Assembly (NCBI RefSeq): GCF_900155475.1
Contig: NZ_FXAM01000001.1
Coordinates: forward strand, 2,405,501 to 2,469,500
Origin: Methylomagnum ishizawai
GTDB lineage: Bacteria; Pseudomonadota; Gammaproteobacteria; Methylococcales; Methylococcaceae
Direction of reading: 5' to 3'
DNA: 64,000 nucleotides
In this document: one piece after another, positions 62,552-64,000 of the stretch
Position numbering within the stretch: the stretch's first letter is position 1
Layout: each line of letters begins with the position of its first letter
The notes under the pieces: generated by a model
Database searches by the model: none
What the model was told of the DNA's origin: nothing
The model's input: the letters and a program-made list of their open reading frames with translations, nothing else
Position numbers and translations under genes: made by a program

Positions 62552-64000
62552 CTATTTGCCTTGCCGCCGCCAGCGTTCGACGATGCCGTCCATATCGAGA
62601 TCGTCCGGGCCTTCCCGCCAATAGGTGTAGAAGTCGGCATCGTTGCTGTTGGGCGCGGGGTCGGGTTTGAAAATCTGGCTGCGGGTCGGCAACGGAATGG
62701 CCTCGCCCAGGATCATGGCCTCGCCCCGGCCCAGCGAGGTGAGGATATCCACCAAATCGGCCTCGCCTTCCGGCACCAGTTTGCGGACATAGGCTTGGTC
62801 GTCCGGGTTGGTGATGCGCAGGCAAACATAGGTGCCGCACTGCGACAGCACGGTTTCCGACAAATCCTTGGGCCTTTGGGTCACCACCGCCAGCCCCACG
62901 CCGTATTTGCGGCCTTCCTTGGCGATGCGCTCCATCGATTTGCGGGTGCCTTCGTACTGGGTGCCGTGTTCCCTGGGAATATAGGAATGGGCTTCCTCGC
63001 ACACCAATAGGATGGGGAATTCCCGGTTCTTGGGGTTCCAATAATTGAATTCGAAGGCGAGCCGCCCGATCTGGGCCGATACCGTGGGCCGGACATCGAA
63101 AGGCACCGGGCTGAGGTCGATCACGGTGATCTGGCGTTTGGGGTTGCCCAGCCCCACGAAATCGCGCAGCAGTCCCGCCATGGTTTCCGAGCGGTTGCGG
63201 CGCTTGGGATTGAGCAGGAAGTCATAGCGCACATCGCTGAGGCGGCTGTGCAGTTTGATGAGGAATTCGTCGAACTGCCCGAACAGCGGACCTTTGGTCT
63301 TGCCGAAGTCGGTGCGCATCTCGTTGGCTTCCTTGAAACTCTTATAGACCTCCTGGATCGGGAAATGGATGGGCGAATCCAGCGACACCGTTTCCATCCC
63401 CAGGGTTTTGGCCGATTGTTGCTTGAGGGCCAGGATGGTCTCGCGGAAGAACGCGGTCTGCACCGAGGCGCCGGGGTCGTTGCGGTCGATGAACAGGTCG
63501 CACAGTTCGGCGAAGGTCATCAGCCAATAGGGGATTTCCAGGCGGCGGGCGTCGAGGTGGCGGGTTTGGTCGGGCTTGAAGGCGGCGGAGACCTGCATGT
63601 CCTGCTTGTCGGTCCAGTAATACTCGCCGTGCAGGTCCAGCAGGATGATATGGGCCTTGGGCATGGCCTTGACCATGTGTTGGATCAGGCTGGCGACCGA
63701 CCAGGATTTGCCCGAACCGGATTGGCCGAGGATGGCGAAATGGCGGCTGAACATCGCGGTCGGGTCCAGATGCACGCCCACCGTGGGATGGCTACGCAGA
63801 TAGGCTGGGGTGAAGCCGAAGCGCTTGTTGTGGGTGAAAATGGTGTTGATCTCGCTGGATGAGACCATGTGCAGTTCCGCGCCCGGCGTCGGGAAGCGCC
63901 CGACCCCGCGGCGGAAACCGCCCTTGGGGTCGATCTCGCCCAGCGGGGTGATGGATAAAAGACTGCCGGCGGCGGAGCGGCAGGCCGCGCCGTTCAGGGC
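62552..64000 (-). CDS. HerA-like ATPase (DUF87), 5'-truncated by the window edge
   Basis: At least 482 codons. The frame is open to base 64000, and the visible N-terminal part (GSLLSITPLGEIDPKGGFRRGVGRFP) resembles a HAS-barrel, so 63868 (Met) is not the true start. Walker A GQSGSGKSW lies ~48 residues after that Met, and Walker B is ILLVCEEAHSYIPRE. Later signatures are TQRPKDLSETVLSQCGTYVCLRI and LGRGEAMILGEAIPLP. HerA hexamers translocate DNA and work with a nuclease (NurA) in repair, or with SIR2 or other effectors in defence; the partner would lie outside the window. Confidence 0.9.
   Translation of the reverse strand, partial: ALNGAACRSAAGSLLSITPLGEIDPKGGFRRGVGRFPTPGAELHMVSSSEINTIFTHNKRFGFTPAYLRSHPTVGVHLDPTAMFSRHFAILGQSGSGKSWSVASLIQHMVKAMPKAHIILLDLHGEYYWTDKQDMQVSAAFKPDQTRHLDARRLEIPYWLMTFAELCDLFIDRNDPGASVQTAFFRETILALKQQSAKTLGMETVSLDSPIHFPIQEVYKSFKEANEMRTDFGKTKGPLFGQFDEFLIKLHSRLSDVRYDFLLNPKRRNRSETMAGLLRDFVGLGNPKRQITVIDLSPVPFDVRPTVSAQIGRLAFEFNYWNPKNREFPILLVCEEAHSYIPREHGTQYEGTRKSMERIAKEGRKYGVGLAVVTQRPKDLSETVLSQCGTYVCLRITNPDDQAYVRKLVPEGEADLVDILTSLGRGEAMILGEAIPLPTRSQIFKPDPAPNSNDADFYTYWREGPDDLDMDGIVERWRRQGK

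Overview
The window is GC-rich, densely coded chromosomal DNA from a gammaproteobacterial methanotroph or methylotroph, most likely Methylococcaceae (Methylococcus/Methylomagnum-like). Three things point there: an mxaA-mxaC-mxaK-mxaL block for calcium-dependent methanol dehydrogenase maturation, a cytochrome P460-type protein, and gammaproteobacterial gene orders (thrS-infC-rpmI-rplT-pheS-pheT-ihfA; ubiG-mupP-SDR). I saw no phage, insertion sequence, integrase or CRISPR array.

Layout. 1-6.4 kb: partial cytochrome P460, a large protein of unknown function, then a minus-strand operon of a PilZ protein, mxaA, mxaC, mxaK, mxaL and a DUF2905 gene with an internal stop. 6.5-12.3 kb: small accessory genes, including an exosortase-associated TIGR04073 protein, a VOC protein, a less GC-rich ATP-grasp gene, a SWIM zinc-finger protein, and a Ras-like GTPase coupled to an internally duplicated protein. 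12.8-18 kb: ammonium transporter, a PAS protein with a degenerate receiver domain, a hemerythrin protein and an Anbu proteasome-like peptidase. 18-30 kb: a frameshifted DUF3530 hydrolase, GH57 glycosidase, GT4 glycosyltransferase, FtsH, a multicopper oxidase, a PQQ-like beta-propeller protein, and two overlapping Slp lipoproteins.

30.1-37.1 kb is the translation cluster: tRNA-Val(GAC) with clear promoter and terminator, then thrS, infC (apparently AUC-started), rpmI, rplT, pheS, pheT and ihfA. 37.2-42.3 kb: argC, prmB, a GDSL esterase, aroC and an MFS transporter. 42.3-44.1 kb: a tightly coupled AAA ATPase plus TOPRIM-like gene pair, the best candidate here for an undescribed (possibly defence) system. 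44.2-49.1 kb: mscL, sufT, then a methylthioadenosine-deaminase-like gene, ubiG, mupP, SDR operon.

49.4-64 kb: a nine-CxxCH multiheme cytochrome, a dicarboxylate/amino-acid symporter, an SMR transporter, a DUF2167 protein, an aldo/keto reductase, a probable Leu-rich leader peptide and leuA, uracil-DNA glycosylase, rimI, an RRM protein, a DEAD-box helicase, a VanX-like dipeptidase and a HerA-like ATPase running off the end. All calls come from reading the sequence and recognising families and motifs; no database search was made.
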